From NCBI GenBank assembly GCA_964526295.1, contig CAZGKW010000046.1, forward strand, positions 1-31,807: DNA of 31,807 nt, read 5' to 3'. Source of the DNA: CAZGKW01 sp964526295. Lineage in GTDB: Bacteria; Planctomycetota; Phycisphaerae; FEN-1346. The position numbers and the translations under genes were made by a program. This document shows, in pieces, positions 29,809 to 31,807 of the stretch. Position 1 is the first letter of the stretch. Each line of letters begins with the position of its first letter. The notes under the pieces were generated by a model. It was not told the origin of the DNA, did no database searches, and saw only the letters and a program-made list of their open reading frames with translations.

Positions 29809-31749
29809 GTGGACTTGACCTGCGACATCCAACTCATCCTGGTCCGCATCGGCGACGTCGACACCGACGCCCTCCATGCCGCCATGGATGACGAGGGCTG
29901 GGGCGTCGAGACGGTCGAGACGCTGGAGCACCTGCTGGCCCTGATCGACACGGGCCGCCATCACGCCGTCGTGGTGGCCGCGGAGGACCCTTGGCAGCTC
30001 CCCAAGACCGCCATGCGGTCGCTGATGGGTTTCCAGGGGAGCATGGCCCTGTTTTTCCTCGTGCCGGACCGGGGCGAGGTCATGGGGTGCCCGGCCCTGA
30101 TCGGAACGACGTCCGAGCAGGTCCACTCGCTGGACACGCCGCCGAAGGAGTTGATCCAGATCTTCCATAGCGAGCTTCTGGCGGTGGTGGTTAATCACCC
30201 GGAGTACACGGTGGCGTGCGTGGACGACGACGAGGACTTCCTGGCCAGCCTGGAGCATTTTCTGCCGCGGCGGATCGAGGAGGCGTTCCCCCGGTTCGTG
30301 CTGGACTTCGAGTTCTTCGCCTCACCGCTGGAGGCCCTGGAGGCGGCCGAAGGGATGGCGGACGATCGGCTGGCCGTCGTCATCAGCGACCAGATCATGC
30401 CCGAGATGAAGGGCGTCGAGCTGCTCGTGCGCCTGAAGCAGATTCGCCCGAACGCCCAGCGGGTCCTCCTGACGGGCCACGCCGGCCTGGAGGCCGCCAT
30501 CCAGGCCATCAACGACCGGGCCCTCGACAAGTACTTCACCAAGCCGATCGAGCAGTCGGCCGACTTCATCCAGACGATCCGCCACCTCCTGCGGAGCTAC
30601 CATCTGCACCTCTCGGGCGATGCGCTGCGGCACCGGCTGATGGCCCAGTTCGAGTTCATCCGGCTCGTGACGGCGGCCCATAGCCTGGAGAAGGTCCTGG
30701 AGGCGACCGCGCTGTTCGTTCAGGAGCAGCTCGACGCGGTCGGCGTGGCCGTCATGCTGCTGGAGGAGGGCGGCCTGGAGGTCCGGGCGGTCGAGGGACG
30801 CCTGCCGGGCCTGCCCGTCGAGACGTGCCTGAAGCCCGAGGAGGCCCTCGGCTCCTGGGTCCTGAAGCACCGCCAGCCGATCCTGGCCGGCGGCCCGGAG
30901 GACCTGCCGCCCGGCGTCGACCTCGACCTGGACGTCCCCCTCCCGGTCATGGTGGTGCCGCTGGTCTGGGGCGAGGCGCCCGTGGGGGTGCTCCTGGCCG
31001 CCGGACGACAGGGGCCCCACCCGCGGCCCTTTGGCCGCGACGAGCGGATGCTCATGAGCTTCATCGCCGACGCCGGCAGCGTCACCATCGGGGGGCTCCG
31101 CGACCGCGAAGCCATCGAGCAGTACTACGTCAGCACGATGGCCAGCCTCATGGAGACTGTCGAGGCCAAGGACATCTACACCCGCGGCCACACCGACCGC
31201 GTCATGGACCTGGCGATGCGGCTGGCCCGGGCGGCCGCCATGGAATCCCAGGACCTCACGGACGTGGCCCGGGCGGCGGCCCTGCACGACATCGGCAAGA
31301 TCGCCGTCCCCGAGTGGATCATCACCAAGCCGGGCCCCCTCGACGCCGAGGAATCAGCCCTCATGCGGCTCCACTGCGAGCGGGGGGCACGCATCGTCAG
31401 CCACCTCGACTTCCTCGACGGCGCCCGCCGCGTCATCGAAAGCCACCACGAGCGCTGGGACGGCAAGGGGTACCCGAACGGCCTGGCGGGCGAGGCGATC
31501 CCCCTCGGGGCCCGCGTCCTGGCGATCGTCGACTCCTACGACGCGATGACCTCCGACCGGCCCTACCGCCGGGCCATGGACGTCGAGGAGGCCCTTTCCG
31601 AGATCGAGGCCAACGCCGGCGGCCAGTTCGACCCGGAGCTCGTCCGCATCTTCGTCGGCTTCATGCGCGAGCCGTCGGGCATGCGCTGCGAGCTGGCGAC
31701 GGCCGGTCCTCAGGCCGCCGCCGGACCGGACCTGGCCTCCCCGCGGTAG
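29809..31749 (+). CDS. response regulator: pseudo-receiver, REC, GAF and HD-GYP domains
   Basis: A 646-residue regulator from the GTG at 29809 (AAGGAC eight bases upstream). Residues 1-130 look like a receiver-shaped fold without a phospho-aspartate. Residues 133-262 are a true REC domain: acidic cluster 'CVDDDED', phospho-acceptor Asp194 ('VISDQIMPEM'), Thr222 and Lys245. Residues 285-430 resemble a GAF domain. Residues 440-620 are an HD-GYP domain with His493-Asp494 ('ALHDIGKIAV') and 'HHERWDGKGYPNGL'; these hydrolyse cyclic di-GMP in characterised members. With the kinase just before it, this is a complete two-component pair that probably lowers cyclic di-GMP. Its targets are not shown here; the neighbouring secretion/pilus cluster is a reasonable guess. 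Confidence 0.93.
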   Translation: MDLTCDIQLILVRIGDVDTDALHAAMDDEGWGVETVETLEHLLALIDTGRHHAVVVAAEDPWQLPKTAMRSLMGFQGSMALFFLVPDRGEVMGCPALIGTTSEQVHSLDTPPKELIQIFHSELLAVVVNHPEYTVACVDDDEDFLASLEHFLPRRIEEAFPRFVLDFEFFASPLEALEAAEGMADDRLAVVISDQIMPEMKGVELLVRLKQIRPNAQRVLLTGHAGLEAAIQAINDRALDKYFTKPIEQSADFIQTIRHLLRSYHLHLSGDALRHRLMAQFEFIRLVTAAHSLEKVLEATALFVQEQLDAVGVAVMLLEEGGLEVRAVEGRLPGLPVETCLKPEEALGSWVLKHRQPILAGGPEDLPPGVDLDLDVPLPVMVVPLVWGEAPVGVLLAAGRQGPHPRPFGRDERMLMSFIADAGSVTIGGLRDREAIEQYYVSTMASLMETVEAKDIYTRGHTDRVMDLAMRLARAAAMESQDLTDVARAAALHDIGKIAVPEWIITKPGPLDAEESALMRLHCERGARIVSHLDFLDGARRVIESHHERWDGKGYPNGLAGEAIPLGARVLAIVDSYDAMTSDRPYRRAMDVEEALSEIEANAGGQFDPELVRIFVGFMREPSGMRCELATAGPQAAAGPDLASPR

Positions 31750-31752
31750 GCT

Positions 31753-31777
31753 AAACCGGGACAGTCACCTTTTTTCG
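31753..31777. repeat. REPIN-like arm at the window end
   Basis: CCGGGACAGTCACC followed by six T lies four bases past the stop of the HD-GYP gene. It is the same arm as in the copies at 11929-12013 and 12225-12317. The inverted partner is expected beyond 31807. Confidence 0.75.
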
Positions 31778-31807
31778 CCGCCGCATGACCCAGCCGGCGA
31801 TCCGTCG

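Overview
This is a high-GC window from a bacterial metagenome-type scaffold, most likely a member of the Planctomycetota. That placement is inferred from the PEP-CTERM protein, the GC-rich coding style, the hybrid type II secretion/type IV pilus gene set, the lamin-tail domain and the abundance of short palindromic repeats. No rRNA or other phylogenetic marker is present to fix it. A run of exactly 100 N (10942-11041) is flanked by two identical 55-bp sequences, which looks like an unmerged contig overlap and not a real gap.

Layout. 1-4300: a lower-GC minus-strand block with an SMC/RecF-like ATPase, a PEP-CTERM protein with a clear terminator and promoter, a remnant of a homocysteine S-methyltransferase gene, and a frameshifted NYN-domain gene. 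4297-11930: housekeeping and accessory singletons (glmS, a lipoprotein, a JAMM/JAB protein, a GlcD-type FAD oxidase, a stand-alone receiver protein, an OsmC-like protein with an abnormal N-terminus, an MBL-fold hydrolase). 12139-14865: a lipoprotein made almost entirely of about 26 ankyrin repeats. 14828-26754: a 12-gene minus-strand cluster for a type II secretion/type IV pilus-like machine. Its order of transcription is gspE, gspF, gspG, gspH-like, gspI-like, a gspJ-like/lamin-tail fusion, gspK-like, a PilM-PilN fusion, PilO/GspM-like, PilP/GspC-like, secretin, and a second GspG-like pseudopilin. Most genes overlap by 1-8 bases, so the cluster is probably translationally coupled. 26860-27727: a decayed spacer with what looks like the 3' end of a phage terminase large-subunit gene. 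27728-31749: a two-gene signalling operon, a sensor histidine kinase followed by a pseudo-receiver/REC/GAF/HD-GYP response regulator.

The most unusual aspect is the set of short repeat families. (1) A paired inverted repeat (REPIN-like) occurs behind two stop codons and a third time inside the ankyrin lipoprotein gene, in frame, where it encodes about 31 residues of the linker after the lipidated cysteine. (2) A second hairpin family has a nearly constant 8-base loop (TCTCCGTG) and compensatory stem changes; four copies surround the JAMM gene. (3) A CCCTTCGRCAAGCTCAGG-type repeat sits beside a phage remnant and supplies the stop codon of the OsmC-like gene. (4) A GAGCGAAGCGA-core repeat lies in frame twice in the histidine kinase. 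Several genes therefore seem to have absorbed mobile palindromes into disordered linkers. The other notable item is the secretion cluster, with a lamin-tail domain split by a jelly-roll-like insert on a minor pseudopilin, and a perfect EF-hand loop on the GspI-like pseudopilin.
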